From contig NZ_PYIX02000015.1 in assembly GCF_003024515.2 (NCBI RefSeq), positions 26,188 through 90,187 of the forward strand: a DNA stretch of 64,000 nucleotides, read 5' to 3'. The notes beneath the pieces were generated by a model. That model made no database searches, was not told the DNA's origin, and saw only the letters and a list, made by a program, of their open reading frames with translations. This DNA is from Acinetobacter sichuanensis. Its GTDB lineage: Bacteria > Pseudomonadota > Gammaproteobacteria > Pseudomonadales > Moraxellaceae. This document shows positions 53,166-63,990 of the stretch, piece by piece. Position numbers and translations under genes: made by a program. Each line of letters opens with the position of its first letter. Position 1 is the stretch's first letter.

Positions 53166-53305
53166 AAGGCAAAATATGAGACAGGATTAACGAACTTAAA
53201 ACATCGTTTTAAGGATTTGCCCAGTCTCAAGACGAGAAGCGTATGCTTCGAGTGGGCAGATTGAGCTAAATTGTTTTTTCTGCCTTATTTTTTGCCTTTT
53301 TTATT
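53166..53305 (+). ncRNA. Candidate structured RNA/terminator region downstream of minE
   Basis: Three pairing elements are visible in 140 nt without an ORF: a long-range arm AAGGCAAAA (53166-53174) with TTTTGCCTT (53290-53298); a perfect hairpin CTTAAAAC-ATC-GTTTTAAG (53195-53213); and TGCCCA (53218-53223) with TGGGCA (53253-53258) enclosing GAAGC-GTAT-GCTTC. The 3' arm runs into a T-run like an intrinsic terminator. It could be an independent small RNA or a 3'-UTR element of minCDE. No Rfam family recognised. Confidence 0.45.
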
Positions 53306-53409
53306 AGACATAATTCAGAAAACCTTTGCAGTATTCCTTATAAGTAGTTCTTAAAAAGCTTTTTATAATACTGAAGAATGTCAATTTTTTATTTTAAGGA
53401 GATGCTGTT

Positions 53410-53697
53410 ATGGCACTTTCACAGCCAGCAACGTTCAACGAGGAATGGTCGGACGAGCGTGTTTTTGCCTATTTAGATCAGTTACCTCCAGCAGGTGTCA
53501 ATGCTGACTTTCATGTGCTTTATCATGCTTTTAAACACATGCGTCCTTTTGACTATGAACGCTTATTAAATAAATTTATCGCAGATCGTCGTGACATCAA
53601 TGCAACAAATCCTGAAGGTCAACGTATTCATGATGTGATTGCACAATATCCACGTCAAAAAGAAGGCTTTTTAGAAGTTTTAGCAAAATTTTCTTAA
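53410..53697 (+). CDS. PA4642-family small protein
   Basis: A 95-residue protein matching the Pseudomonas PA4642 family: EEWSDERVFAYLDQLPPAGVN, ADFHVLYHAFKHMRPFDYER, RDINATNPEGQRIHDVIAQY. A good AAGGAG ribosome-binding site precedes the ATG. Function is unknown in all members. Terminator directly downstream. Confidence 0.85.
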   Translation: MALSQPATFNEEWSDERVFAYLDQLPPAGVNADFHVLYHAFKHMRPFDYERLLNKFIADRRDINATNPEGQRIHDVIAQYPRQKEGFLEVLAKFS

Positions 53698-53711
53698 TCT
53701 AAAATGACGTA

Positions 53712-53742
53712 TAAAAACCTGCACATTTTGCAGGTTTTTTTA
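53712..53742 (+). terminator. Terminator after the PA4642-family gene
   Basis: AAAACCTGC-ACATTTT-GCAGGTTTT stem followed by T-run. Confidence 0.86.
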
Positions 53743-53800
53743 TAGCTAAAAATCAATTTTCAAACCATTTCACTCAAAATTTACAATTATTGATTGATGA

Positions 53801-54424
53801 TTATTTATTAATAATTAAATAAGATCCAAATGCAGTAAATAATCCACCAGATATACCATCAATCCATTTTGCTGCACGTTGATAAGCAGTTTTAAAACTT
53901 GGTAATGAAAAAATGAATGCTACAAAAACAAACCAGATCAATGTTTCTACCCCAACAATCAACAATAAAACTGCATGCATGTGATCTAATTGAGGATTTG
54001 CAAGAAACATAGAAAAAACACTACCAAAGTAAATGACAGCTTTCGGATTAGATAAGTTCGTCAACAAACCTTTCATAAAAAACTTAAAATGGCTTTTAGG
54101 TAATTCAACTTCAACGATTGGACTATTTATTTTTTGCTTGGAAAATGCAGATTTTAATAACTGAAAGCCTAGCCAGCATAAATAAATACCACCTAATACC
54201 AACATGACATGTTTAAACCAAACAAATTTTTCAAAAATATAATTTAAGCCCATTAAAGCAAAAAATGCCCACAACAAGACTGCAACTGTAATTCCCAATA
54301 CCACACACATCGCTTGAGTACGAGAACGACTAATCGCAGTTTGAGAAACAATAAAAAAATCTGGACCTGGTGTAACTAAAGCACAAAAATGGATAAAAAC
54401 TAAGGTACTTAATGCTAATAACAT
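53801..54424 (-). CDS. LysE/RhtB-family amino-acid exporter
   Basis: A 207-residue protein with about six membrane helices and the LysE N-terminal signature TPGPDFFIVSQTAISRSRTQ, plus NLSNPKAVIYFGSVFSMF. It exports an amino acid or related small molecule; substrate not predictable. Single gene. Confidence 0.88.
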   Translation of the reverse strand: MLLALSTLVFIHFCALVTPGPDFFIVSQTAISRSRTQAMCVVLGITVAVLLWAFFALMGLNYIFEKFVWFKHVMLVLGGIYLCWLGFQLLKSAFSKQKINSPIVEVELPKSHFKFFMKGLLTNLSNPKAVIYFGSVFSMFLANPQLDHMHAVLLLIVGVETLIWFVFVAFIFSLPSFKTAYQRAAKWIDGISGGLFTAFGSYLIINK

Positions 54425-54565
54425 GAGAGATCCCCTATTGGGTGAAAGAACATCTTGAATTGAAAATGATTTATTTCAAATTAAAAATCTCGCTGAATTA
54501 GCCACTAAGTTTGCGACAAAATTGCAATGAGCCGAAACTCATTGCAAATCTCAAGTTAAACTAAA

Positions 54566-57500
54566 TCAAACTAAAATTTCTCGTTTGCCATTTGGTCCCA
54601 TTGCACTCACAATGCCCTGTTCTTCCATCTGGTCAACAATACGTGCAGCACGGTTATAACCAAGACTAAATTTACGCTGTAAAGATGAAACAGATACTTT
54701 ACGTGTTTCTAGCACAAAAGAGACGCATTGGTCATATAAAGCATCACGATTTGGATCACCATCGCCATCTTCAAAGCCTTTTGATGTTGGCTCTTCATCA
54801 TAAGGTGTTAAAATTTCATCCACATAATTTGGCTCGCCACGTTCACGCCAAGCATCACAAATTCTATTGACTTCATCATCAGAAATAAAAGCCCCATGTA
54901 CACGCTCAGGCTCAATTTTACCTGGTCCTAAGAACAGCATATCACCATGACCTAATAAGTCTTCTGCACCACCTGCATCTAAAATTGTTCGTGAGTCAAT
55001 TTTACTATTTACACGCAATGCAACTCGTGTCGGTATATTGGCTTTAATTAAACCTGTAATCACATCAACCGAAGGGCGCTGTGTAGCAAGTAATAAATGA
55101 ATTCCTGCAGCACGTGATTTTTGTGCCAATCGTGTAATCATTTCTTCAGCTTTTTTACCAACTTGCATGATCATATCTGCAAATTCATCAGCAACAATAA
55201 CGATTGAAGGTAATGGCGTCAAACGTGGTGCGCGTTCTTGTGTTGCTGAGTCGCTAGCTTTCCATGTTGGATCAATTAAATCTTCACCATTGGCAATAGC
55301 TTCTTCAACCTTACGATTGTAATCCGCTAATTTACGAATTTTTAAGAATGACATTAATTTATAACGACGTTCCATTTCATTAACACACCAGTTCAATGCA
55401 CTCACAGCATCTTTCATATCTGTGACTACAGGTGTCAATAAATGTGGAATATCATTATAGTTTGCTAATTCTAATTGCTTTGGATCAATCAGAATTAAGC
55501 GTAATTGATCTGGTGTATATTTCAACAACATTGACAAAATCATGGAGTTAACAGCAACAGACTTACCTGAACCTGTTGTTCCAGCCACCAACATATGTGG
55601 TGCTTTGCCTAAATCGGTAATAACAGGACTACCTGAAATGTCTTTACCCATTGCCATTGAAAGTAGACCCGCTGGGTCTTTAAATGCTGGTGTTTCTAAA
55701 AGTTCAATCAGGCGCACCATTTCACGAGAACTATTTGGTACTTCAATGCCAATATAAGGTTTACCTGGAATAACCTCAACAACACGCACTGACGCCATTG
55801 ACATAGAACGCGCCAAATCACGTGAAATATTGGTGACTTTAGACGCTTTTACCCCTGGTGCTAAATCTAATTCAAAACGTGTAACAACAGGACCTGGTTG
55901 TGCTTCTATCACTTTTGACTTGATGTTAAATTCTTGTAATTTAATTTCAAGCAACTCTGACAAACGCGCTAATTGATCAGCCGTGAAGTTTACTTTTTTA
56001 TTAGGGTCAACTTTATCTAATAACTCATAACCAGGTAATGTTGGCAAATCACGTCGTTTTTGTGCGACTTGCATAGCACGTGACATTGGTCGACCAAAAG
56101 CATCTGTTAATGGAGCATCAAGATCAAATGCAAGCTCTCCCTGCGGATCATCCTCAGGTTTACCTGCTGTTTCCTGCCAAGCCTCTCTAAATGCATCTTT
56201 ATCAGCAGCTATTCGAGATTTTTCTTCGTCAGAAACACTTGAATTCATTAAATGAGTTTGAATTTCTGCTTTCACTAAAGGCGTAGATTGAGCATAACTA
56301 CTTGTTGTCCGAGCAACAGGTGGTTCAATGGTTGTTTCATCTGCCATTTGTGCTAAATCATCTAATTCATCAGCCAAACTATCTATTTTTTTATGAACAA
56401 CAGAAGTATGTTCAACCTGCTCATTTTGCTGAGTTGTTTGACTAAATGGACGATGCACATCTGTTGCTGCTCCCCCATTCGGCACAACAGCTAACAAATC
56501 ATCAAAAACTTGGTCATCATCCCAGTCTAAATCATGTTCATCATGTGTATTTTGCTTTAAAGGCACTGTATTTTGTTCAGTATGAACAACAGGATGAATC
56601 CGATGATTCTGATGATTTAATTGATCATCTTCGGACGCGCGCAATAATGCATCAATTTCTTGATTATGATCTTGTTTTTCATTTTGATTTAACGCTTTCC
56701 AAACTTCTCCTGTTGGAACAGTTTGTTGTGTTTCTTGTTTTAAGCGACGTGCTTTTTCTAAAGTTTTTTCTAACTCTAAATCATCAATTTCATTTTCAGC
56801 CAATAAAGTTTGTTGCCCTTGACGCTCTTGACTTACCATATCGTCAAACAAACGCTCAGCCGCTTGTTCATGGCGAGAAGCTTCAGCCTTAGGCACATTC
56901 ATTTGTGCAACAACTTCTGTATGTTCTGGTGCATTATTTACAACAGGCTTTTTCTTACTTTTAACAACAGACTTTGGTTGTTCTGTTAAATCATAAGCCG
57001 ATTCGCTTTCAGGGACATTTTTATAAAATAAATCTTGAAGATAAGCAGGTGTTGCTTTCATCATCGCCCAAGTTTTATTCCATTGAATACCAAAAGCCAA
57101 AGTAAACAGAATCAGTAGAAACAGGAATAAAAAAGCCCCTGCACCATAAATGGTGAGTAATTGCGATAAACTTTCGCCTAACTCATAACCGATGATTCCA
57201 CCTGAAGCATTTGCCAAAGTATCAGCAGGTACATTCCAAAGTAAGTACAATAAACTTGCTGTCGTCAGCAAAATAAAAAATTGTGCTGCATAACGAAATG
57301 GCGTACTTAAAAAGCTTCTTGGCCACCACACTTGGATCGCTTCAACAAATAAAAAGAAAGGAATAAGTAAGCTTGCCCATCCTAAAAAGCCAAAGAGCAA
57401 ATCAGCTATCCAAGCACCTGCTACGCCACTGGCGTTTGACACTTGTTGTGTGTCACTTGAAATATGCATCCAGCCTGGATCAAATGGGGTATATGTTACT

Positions 57501-57586
57501 GTTGCTAAAAACAGATAAATCCCAAATGAAATCAAGAATAATGTTAATAATAAGCGCTGTGCATAAACACTCGACACCGCAGTCAT
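54566..57586 (-). CDS. ftsK: DNA translocase FtsK
   Basis: A 1006-residue translocase: four membrane helices in the first 190 residues, a long acidic/Gln/His-rich linker (about 200-470), then the motor with Walker A AGTTGSGKSVAVN, Walker B LRLILIDPKQLE and a C-terminal gamma winged helix (SSLQRKFSLGYNRAARIVDQMEEQG). It couples cell division to chromosome-dimer resolution. Start preceded by AGGA. Divergent from trxB. Confidence 0.96.
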   Translation of the reverse strand: MTAVSSVYAQRLLLTLFLISFGIYLFLATVTYTPFDPGWMHISSDTQQVSNASGVAGAWIADLLFGFLGWASLLIPFFLFVEAIQVWWPRSFLSTPFRYAAQFFILLTTASLLYLLWNVPADTLANASGGIIGYELGESLSQLLTIYGAGAFLFLFLLILFTLAFGIQWNKTWAMMKATPAYLQDLFYKNVPESESAYDLTEQPKSVVKSKKKPVVNNAPEHTEVVAQMNVPKAEASRHEQAAERLFDDMVSQERQGQQTLLAENEIDDLELEKTLEKARRLKQETQQTVPTGEVWKALNQNEKQDHNQEIDALLRASEDDQLNHQNHRIHPVVHTEQNTVPLKQNTHDEHDLDWDDDQVFDDLLAVVPNGGAATDVHRPFSQTTQQNEQVEHTSVVHKKIDSLADELDDLAQMADETTIEPPVARTTSSYAQSTPLVKAEIQTHLMNSSVSDEEKSRIAADKDAFREAWQETAGKPEDDPQGELAFDLDAPLTDAFGRPMSRAMQVAQKRRDLPTLPGYELLDKVDPNKKVNFTADQLARLSELLEIKLQEFNIKSKVIEAQPGPVVTRFELDLAPGVKASKVTNISRDLARSMSMASVRVVEVIPGKPYIGIEVPNSSREMVRLIELLETPAFKDPAGLLSMAMGKDISGSPVITDLGKAPHMLVAGTTGSGKSVAVNSMILSMLLKYTPDQLRLILIDPKQLELANYNDIPHLLTPVVTDMKDAVSALNWCVNEMERRYKLMSFLKIRKLADYNRKVEEAIANGEDLIDPTWKASDSATQERAPRLTPLPSIVIVADEFADMIMQVGKKAEEMITRLAQKSRAAGIHLLLATQRPSVDVITGLIKANIPTRVALRVNSKIDSRTILDAGGAEDLLGHGDMLFLGPGKIEPERVHGAFISDDEVNRICDAWRERGEPNYVDEILTPYDEEPTSKGFEDGDGDPNRDALYDQCVSFVLETRKVSVSSLQRKFSLGYNRAARIVDQMEEQGIVSAMGPNGKREILV

Positions 57587-57799
57587 ATATTGTCCTGTAA
57601 CCGATTATTCATTAATGTACTTTTGTGAAGCGAATTACTTTCTTCATAGAAGAAATCTTTATATTATGCACCTCTTCTTGCAAAAAAGATGCAAGATTGT
57701 TGCAGTATGTTGTTAACTTATTTGTATATATTCGGTATATGGTTCAATTCGATTTAGATCATCAATATTATCGACATTGAACAAGTCCCATGACGATAA

Positions 57800-58813
<1,014 letters not shown>

Positions 58814-58830
58814 ACCTAGTCTTTGAGTTT

Positions 58831-58857
58831 AAAACCGCCATTTATGGCGGTTTTTTA
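58831..58857 (+). terminator. Terminator after trxB
   Basis: AAAACCGCC-ATTTA-GGCGGTTTT stem followed by T-run, so the downstream genes need their own promoter. Confidence 0.87.
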
Positions 58858-59012
58858 TATTATTTAATCAGATCATTTCAATTTCATGAGATCCTTCGAC
58901 TTTTTTTTAAAAAATTGTGTTGCAATCCTAGCTTCACTTATAGCATCTTAACCATGGGGAATTATAAAGATCCACACTAAACCTAATGAAAAACTAGAGT
59001 TAAGGAATAAAA

Positions 59013-60560
59013 ATGAGTACAACTTGGACTGATGGCTATCAAACAGAAGTAAATTACACCTATGGTTACTACAAAGATTTGAGCCCAAATTATCAAAAAT
59101 TTTGCCTTTTACTTAATGGCGTTGATAGTCCTACCGAAAACCAAGATCATACACATTGCGAATTAGGCTTTGGGCAAGGTGTTAGTCTCAATATTCATGC
59201 TGCATCTGAATCAGGTCAGTTTCTAGGTACAGACTTCAATCCAGCACACGCTGCTCATGCCACTATGCTTGCTCACCAAGCACAGATCAGTCATCAGTTC
59301 TATGACGCAAGCTTTGAAGAACTCCTCAATAAAGATTTACCAATGCTTGATTCGATCAGCTTACATGGTATTTGGAGTTGGATCAGTCATGAAAATCAGC
59401 ATATTATTTTAAAGTTTATTCGTAAATATCTAAAACCAAACGGTATTGTCTATATCAGCTATAACTGTGTTACTGGCTGGGCAGCCAATATGCCGATTCG
59501 TGAGTTATTCCATAGCCACTTTAAGTTTAATAGTGTCAGCACCAATCCTATTCAAAAAGTCAAAGATTCTCTAGCTTTTAGTGAAGCACTGTTAAATCAA
59601 AATCCTAATTTTGCGCAGCGTAATCCTAATGCCATCAAAAAAGTCCAAGACTTACAACAGCAAAATCCAAATTACTTAATTCATGAATATTTAAACCAAG
59701 ACTGGCAATGTTTTTCATTCCAACAAGTTGTACGCATCTTAGAAGAAACAAAACTCACTTATGCAGGTTCAACCGATTTAAGTGCACATTTAGATAATAT
59801 TAATTTTTCAGAAGAACATCAGCAATTTTTAAATAAAATTGAACACCCTATTTTCAAAGAACAATGTCGCGACTATTTTACTAACACACAGTTTAGAAGA
59901 GACTTATTTATTCGTGGTAAAAATAATCTAAGTCCATTAGAAACACGGACTCGCTTAAGAAATACACCTTTTGCAATCTTAGTTGCACCTGAACATTTCC
60001 CTAAAACCATCACAGGATATTTAGGTCAATTTAATTTAATTCCAGATGTTTATGAACCATTAGGTAAACTTTTCAAAGAAGCAAATTATGCACCTCAAAC
60101 GATTGCAACGATTGAGAAAAAACTTCCAGATCAATCTTATGAAAAAATCTTAAATGCACTTGTTATTTTATGTCATTTAAATTTAGCACAGCCTTGTCAA
60201 ACCGATGTTTCAGAAGAAACACTCAAACATGCTCATCAGTTAAATCGCTTTATTTTAGAGCAGGCAAGTTTTCACAATAACTATCAGGTTTTAGCTTGCC
60301 CAATTTCGGGTATTGGTCTTAATGCTGATCAGTTCACGCAGTTATTCTATCGTGCGCACTTCATTGATGGCTTAAAAACAGCTAAACAATTTGCTGAATA
60401 TGCGCAACAAGCATTAAATAATTTAGGTTGGTTTATTCTGGATAAAGGCGAAACCATTACTGATAAAGCACAAAGTCTAGCGCTTTTACAAAATAAAGCC
60501 CAAATTTTCCTTGATCAAGACCTCATCAAAATAGCCAAACAATTGAAACTTTTTGCATAA
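59013..60560 (+). CDS. SAM-dependent methyltransferase with methyltransferase regulatory domain
   Basis: A 515-residue protein. The N-terminal Rossmann-fold methyltransferase domain (about 30-190) has a SAM motif [39 protein letters not shown] and [11 protein letters not shown]. The central region (about 210-310) fits the methyltransferase-regulatory-domain family (PF10119) and a further helical domain completes the protein. Proteins of this layout include the rickettsial outer-membrane-protein lysine methyltransferases PKMT1/2, so protein methylation is a reasonable guess, not shown. Terminators bracket the gene, which is transcribed alone. Confidence 0.78.
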   Translation: MSTTWTDGYQTEVNYTYGYYKDLSPNYQKFCLLLNGVDSPTENQDHTHCELGFGQGVSLNIHAASESGQFLGTDFNPAHAAHATMLAHQAQISHQFYDASFEELLNKDLPMLDSISLHGIWSWISHENQHIILKFIRKYLKPNGIVYISYNCVTGWAANMPIRELFHSHFKFNSVSTNPIQKVKDSLAFSEALLNQNPNFAQRNPNAIKKVQDLQQQNPNYLIHEYLNQDWQCFSFQQVVRILEETKLTYAGSTDLSAHLDNINFSEEHQQFLNKIEHPIFKEQCRDYFTNTQFRRDLFIRGKNNLSPLETRTRLRNTPFAILVAPEHFPKTITGYLGQFNLIPDVYEPLGKLFKEANYAPQTIATIEKKLPDQSYEKILNALVILCHLNLAQPCQTDVSEETLKHAHQLNRFILEQASFHNNYQVLACPISGIGLNADQFTQLFYRAHFIDGLKTAKQFAEYAQQALNNLGWFILDKGETITDKAQSLALLQNKAQIFLDQDLIKIAKQLKLFA

Positions 60561-60580
60561 CTTCTGCACGACATCCCTCA

Positions 60581-60615
60581 AAAAGATCAGCTAATATAAA
60601 GCTGATCTTTTTTTA
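60581..60615 (+). terminator. Terminator after the methyltransferase gene
   Basis: AAAAGATCAGC pairs with GCTGATCTTTT around a 10-nt loop, followed by T-run. Confidence 0.87.
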
Positions 60616-60625
60616 TTTAATCCCT

Positions 60626-61351
60626 ATGCTGAATCCTTCAAAATTTAAATTTCCAGACCCTTTAGAATACGATCCTGAAGGTGAAGGACTGATTTGTATT
60701 GGTGCTGATCTAAATCCATCTACTTTATTTGAAGCATATACACATGGACTATTTCCATGGTTTTCAGAAGGAGAACCGATTTGCTGGTGGAGTCCTGAAC
60801 CACGATGCATTATCCGCCCAAATCATTATCAGCCGAGTAAATCCTTACTCCGTAATATGAAAAAATTTGATTATAAGATTACAATTAATCAAGCTTTTCC
60901 CGAAGTCATTCGCTCATGTTCCTTACCACGTAGTTATACCAATGAAACTTGGATTTCTGAGGACATTATTCAAGGCTATTGTGCGCTGTTTCAAGAAGGT
61001 TATGCCTATAGTGTTGAAGTTTGGGATCAAGATAAACTGGTTGGTGGCTTATATGGGGTGACAATTGGTCAAGGTTGCTTTGGTGAATCAATGTTTAGCA
61101 CACAAACTGATGTATCAAAAATGGCATTTTACACACTGATGCTGATTGGACAAGAAAATCAACTCCCTTGGATTGACTGCCAATTGGTCAATGATCACTT
61201 ATTAAGTTTAGGTGCATGTACACTTTCTCGCCAAGACTATCTAAAATCGTTACAAAATGTAATTAAACACCCCCCTATAGATTGGAAAAGTTATCAAGAA
61301 CGTGTATTTTCAAGTAAAACAATAGCGCAAATTGCAAAATTAATGGATTGA
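60626..61351 (+). CDS. aat: Leucyl/phenylalanyl-tRNA-protein transferase Aat
   Basis: A 241-residue L/F-transferase with the family blocks [60 protein letters not shown] and [16 protein letters not shown]. It adds Leu or Phe to N-terminal Lys/Arg, creating N-degrons for ClpS-ClpAP. bpt, with the complementary specificity, follows at 41 bp. Confidence 0.95.
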   Translation: MLNPSKFKFPDPLEYDPEGEGLICIGADLNPSTLFEAYTHGLFPWFSEGEPICWWSPEPRCIIRPNHYQPSKSLLRNMKKFDYKITINQAFPEVIRSCSLPRSYTNETWISEDIIQGYCALFQEGYAYSVEVWDQDKLVGGLYGVTIGQGCFGESMFSTQTDVSKMAFYTLMLIGQENQLPWIDCQLVNDHLLSLGACTLSRQDYLKSLQNVIKHPPIDWKSYQERVFSSKTIAQIAKLMD

Positions 61352-61391
61352 AAAGAATAGTCTTGAACAATACGAGGAGGGATATATCACG

Positions 61392-62207
61392 ATGAACTCA
61401 TATCACCCTAAGTCCCTATTGAATGACTTACAGTATTATATTACACCGCCTCATGGTTGCAGTTATTTGGTAGAAAAATCGGCGCGCATGGTATTTTTAG
61501 ACCCTGCACATCGCATAGATGTTGTGACTTTATCTGAGTTATCACGTTTAGGCTTCCGTCGTAGTGGTGATTTTGTTTATCGCCCCGAATGCCATTTATG
61601 CCGCCAATGTTTATCTTGCCGCGTACCTGTTCATGAATTTCAAATGAATAGTGCACAAAAAAAGTCATGGAAACGCAACCAAGATTTAACAGTTAAAATT
61701 ATATCTACCCGAGATGCCAATATAACGCATTATAAATTGTATGAGCGTTATATCAATTTAAGACATGCGGATGGAGACATGTTTCCACCGAGCTACGATC
61801 AATTTGAAAAATTTCTCATTCACAGTTGCAGCGATAGTTTCTTTTTAGAACTATGGAAAGATGAACAACTCATTAGTGTCTCAACTTGCGATCAGCTAGA
61901 TGATGGGATTTCTGCTGTCTATACTTTTTTTGATCCAGAAGAAAGTCGTCGTTCTTTAGGCGTATTTGCTATTTTAAAACAAATTGAATATGTTAAAACT
62001 TTAAATTTAGACTATGTATACTTAGGCTATTGGGTTCCGCACTCTACAAAAATGAACTATAAATCTCAATATGCTCCCTTTGAATTATTACTAGATGGTC
62101 AATGGCGTCGTATCAGCAGACATCTTGATCAAGATGAAATTAACAAACTGGGTGAAATGCTCATGACCACCCTTCCTTCAGAATGGAATGAGCCTATTAT
62201 TAAATAA
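61392..62207 (+). CDS. bpt: Aspartate/glutamate leucyltransferase Bpt
   Basis: A 271-residue ATE1-related transferase: YLVEKSARMVFLDP, the Cys cluster CHLCRQCLSCRVPV, the NLRHADGDMFPP segment, and VYTFFDPEESRRSLGVFAIL. It leucylates N-terminal Asp/Glu. Together with Aat it covers the bacterial N-end rule. GAGGAGGG lies a few bases before the ATG at 61392. Confidence 0.95.
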   Translation: MNSYHPKSLLNDLQYYITPPHGCSYLVEKSARMVFLDPAHRIDVVTLSELSRLGFRRSGDFVYRPECHLCRQCLSCRVPVHEFQMNSAQKKSWKRNQDLTVKIISTRDANITHYKLYERYINLRHADGDMFPPSYDQFEKFLIHSCSDSFFLELWKDEQLISVSTCDQLDDGISAVYTFFDPEESRRSLGVFAILKQIEYVKTLNLDYVYLGYWVPHSTKMNYKSQYAPFELLLDGQWRRISRHLDQDEINKLGEMLMTTLPSEWNEPIIK

Positions 62208-62224
62208 AAAAATTAAACTCAAAA

Positions 62225-62683
62225 TCACTTAAATAGTGTAGCAAAATCATCACTACATGTTTTTACCATAATAATGGCATGTTCACGTGTTCCATTTTTA
62301 TTTGGATAATAATTTTTACGTAAATCTATCTGATGAAAATCGGATTTTTCATATAAAGCGATTGCTGCCGTATTTGATTCACGAACTTCTAAGAAAATTT
62401 GCACGGGTTTATTTTTCAATAATTGAATAGATTGATCCAGTAATTTAAAACCGAAACCTTTACCCTGCTGACTTGGATGAATTGCCATAAGTAAAAGATT
62501 TGCTTCATCTAAAACAGGTTGCAAAATACAAAAACCCACCACCTGTCCTTGTGCTTCTAAAACTGTACTTTGATAGCTGAGTATAGATTCTTGAAACTGC
62601 TGCTTTGTCCAAGGGTGCGATTGAACAATATTTTCAATTTCTGAGACAGCATTTAAATCTGTCTGTTGCATTAAACGAATCAT
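62225..62683 (-). CDS. rimI: RimI-like ribosomal-protein alanine N-acetyltransferase
   Basis: A 152-residue GNAT protein with the acetyl-CoA motif MAIHPSQQGKGFGFKLLDQ and the ending VRESNTAAIALYEKSDFHQI typical of RimI. It acetylates the N-terminus of ribosomal protein S18 and possibly others. Convergent with bpt (17-bp gap). Confidence 0.88.
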   Translation of the reverse strand: MIRLMQQTDLNAVSEIENIVQSHPWTKQQFQESILSYQSTVLEAQGQVVGFCILQPVLDEANLLLMAIHPSQQGKGFGFKLLDQSIQLLKNKPVQIFLEVRESNTAAIALYEKSDFHQIDLRKNYYPNKNGTREHAIIMVKTCSDDFATLFK

Positions 62684-62746
62684 CTTCGTTCATCATCTTT
62701 GGAAATGGAAAGCGAATTATAAGAACTTCTATCTAGAAGTCTAATA

Positions 62747-62779
62747 AAAAGAGGAAGAATTCGATCCTTCCTCTTTAAA
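62747..62779 (-). terminator. Terminator after the PF10118 hydrolase gene
   Basis: AAAGAGGAAGAAT-TCGA-TCCTTCCTCTTT stem with A/T runs, 16 bp after the stop on the minus strand. Confidence 0.85.
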
Positions 62780-62794
62780 AATTAAATTTAGCTG

Positions 62795-63676
62795 TTAAAA
62801 ACCTAATTTATTTTTCCAAGTTTCCAATAATTCAACCGTATCTAAATCATTAGGATGAAAACTAGGTTTAAAATATGCCAGCATCTCTTTGGTCATACCT
62901 GCAATAATTCCTTTTGAAGGGCTATACGCATATTTATAAATCATACCCAATTCTTTCATATTGAGTTTGCCATCTTCTTTTAGTAAACGAATTACAAAAG
63001 AAGACTGAGCTGTAAAAATTAAAGCCATTGCGATCACTAAAGCGATATTACGTAAAGCATAAGCCTTTAAACCCTTACCAAATACGCCTTCATAAACATC
63101 ATAAGCAACCGCTTTATGTTCATTTTCTTCTACCGCATGCCAATACCACATATAAGACATGGTTGGATCTGTCATCAGGGCTTGAATATGCTGGTTTCTT
63201 AATAACTCTGAAGCAATTGTTGCTGTAAAATGCTCAAGTGCTGTAGTTGCAGTTAGATCAACCATTTCTTGTGTCATACCAAAAGGCTTTACAACACGTG
63301 CAAACCATTTACGTGCACCTTGAATCAAACGTCCTGTTTCACGTTCAAATTTAGCGACATCATGACCATATTTTTGTGCAGAAGCATTAAACCCAACATG
63401 CTCTTGTGTATGCATTGCTTCTTGCCCAATAAAAGCACTAATCTCTTTTTGTAAAGCATCATTATCTTTAATCGCTGGGTGATAACGAACTGCTCGCACT
63501 GAATCAATAAATAACTTTTCACCATCAGGAAACAATGCTGATAATGCTGTCATAAAATGGGTAATACCAGCAGAATTATTTGCCCAATACTCTGGCACAT
63601 GATCAAAATTAAAATTCATACGACGTACTGGAAATGATGCACCTGCACGATTAGATACATTAACTTTAGCATTCAT
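62795..63676 (-). CDS. PF10118-family predicted metal-dependent hydrolase
   Basis: A 293-residue protein starting MNAKVNVSNRAGASFPVRRM at 63676, where AGGAG lies 9 nt upstream; the in-frame start at 63706 is rejected. Conserved His/Glu clusters (FIGQEAMHTQEHVGFN, ALEHFTATIASELL, WHAVEENEHKAVAYDVYE) fit the PF10118 family of ferritin-like or metal-dependent hydrolases, found near lipid-metabolism genes. One hydrophobic helix (ALRNIALVIAMALIFTA) suggests membrane association. A perfect palindrome directly upstream (63691-63710) points to control by a TetR-type repressor. Confidence 0.85.
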   Translation of the reverse strand: MNAKVNVSNRAGASFPVRRMNFNFDHVPEYWANNSAGITHFMTALSALFPDGEKLFIDSVRAVRYHPAIKDNDALQKEISAFIGQEAMHTQEHVGFNASAQKYGHDVAKFERETGRLIQGARKWFARVVKPFGMTQEMVDLTATTALEHFTATIASELLRNQHIQALMTDPTMSYMWYWHAVEENEHKAVAYDVYEGVFGKGLKAYALRNIALVIAMALIFTAQSSFVIRLLKEDGKLNMKELGMIYKYAYSPSKGIIAGMTKEMLAYFKPSFHPNDLDTVELLETWKNKLGF

Positions 63677-63690
63677 TAAAACAACTCCTA

Positions 63691-63710
63691 TTAAGTGAAT
63701 GATCACTTAA
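63691..63710. promoter_or_regulatory. Perfect palindromic operator TTAAGTGA-ATGA-TCACTTAA
   Basis: An 8-bp perfect inverted repeat with a 4-nt spacer sits just upstream of the ribosome-binding site of the PF10118 gene, a usual place and size for a TetR-family operator. The matching regulator is probably outside the window, to the right. Confidence 0.6.
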
Positions 63711-63959
63711 ATCCTTTGTGATTTTTTTTCTTATTTTTATATTACGTTTTTATCAAATTGAAATAATTGCTGATCAGGTCAAACAAATATCACTTAGGGA
63801 CATAAGAAGTAATCATAAAGAATGCAAATCTAAGAAAAATCATCAGTACAATGATTAAAATATGACTTTCATTAAACAGAACATAAAAATTATCAATAAA
63901 AAATTAAATGAATAACATCAAAAACTTAATATGATTTTAAATTATTTTTTAATTATAAA

Positions 63960-63990
63960 AAAAGCGCCCCAAAGGAGCGCTCTTTTTTAC
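63960..63990. terminator. Terminator-like hairpin near the right edge
   Basis: GCGC-C-CC-AAA-GG-A-GCGC stem flanked by A- and T-runs. It may end a minus-strand or plus-strand transcript; the partner gene is beyond the window. Confidence 0.6.

Noticed and set aside
56446..56892. 148-codon plus-strand frame opposite the ftsK linker
   Set aside because: Leu/His-rich composition is the reverse complement of the Gln/Asp-rich FtsK linker; not a gene.
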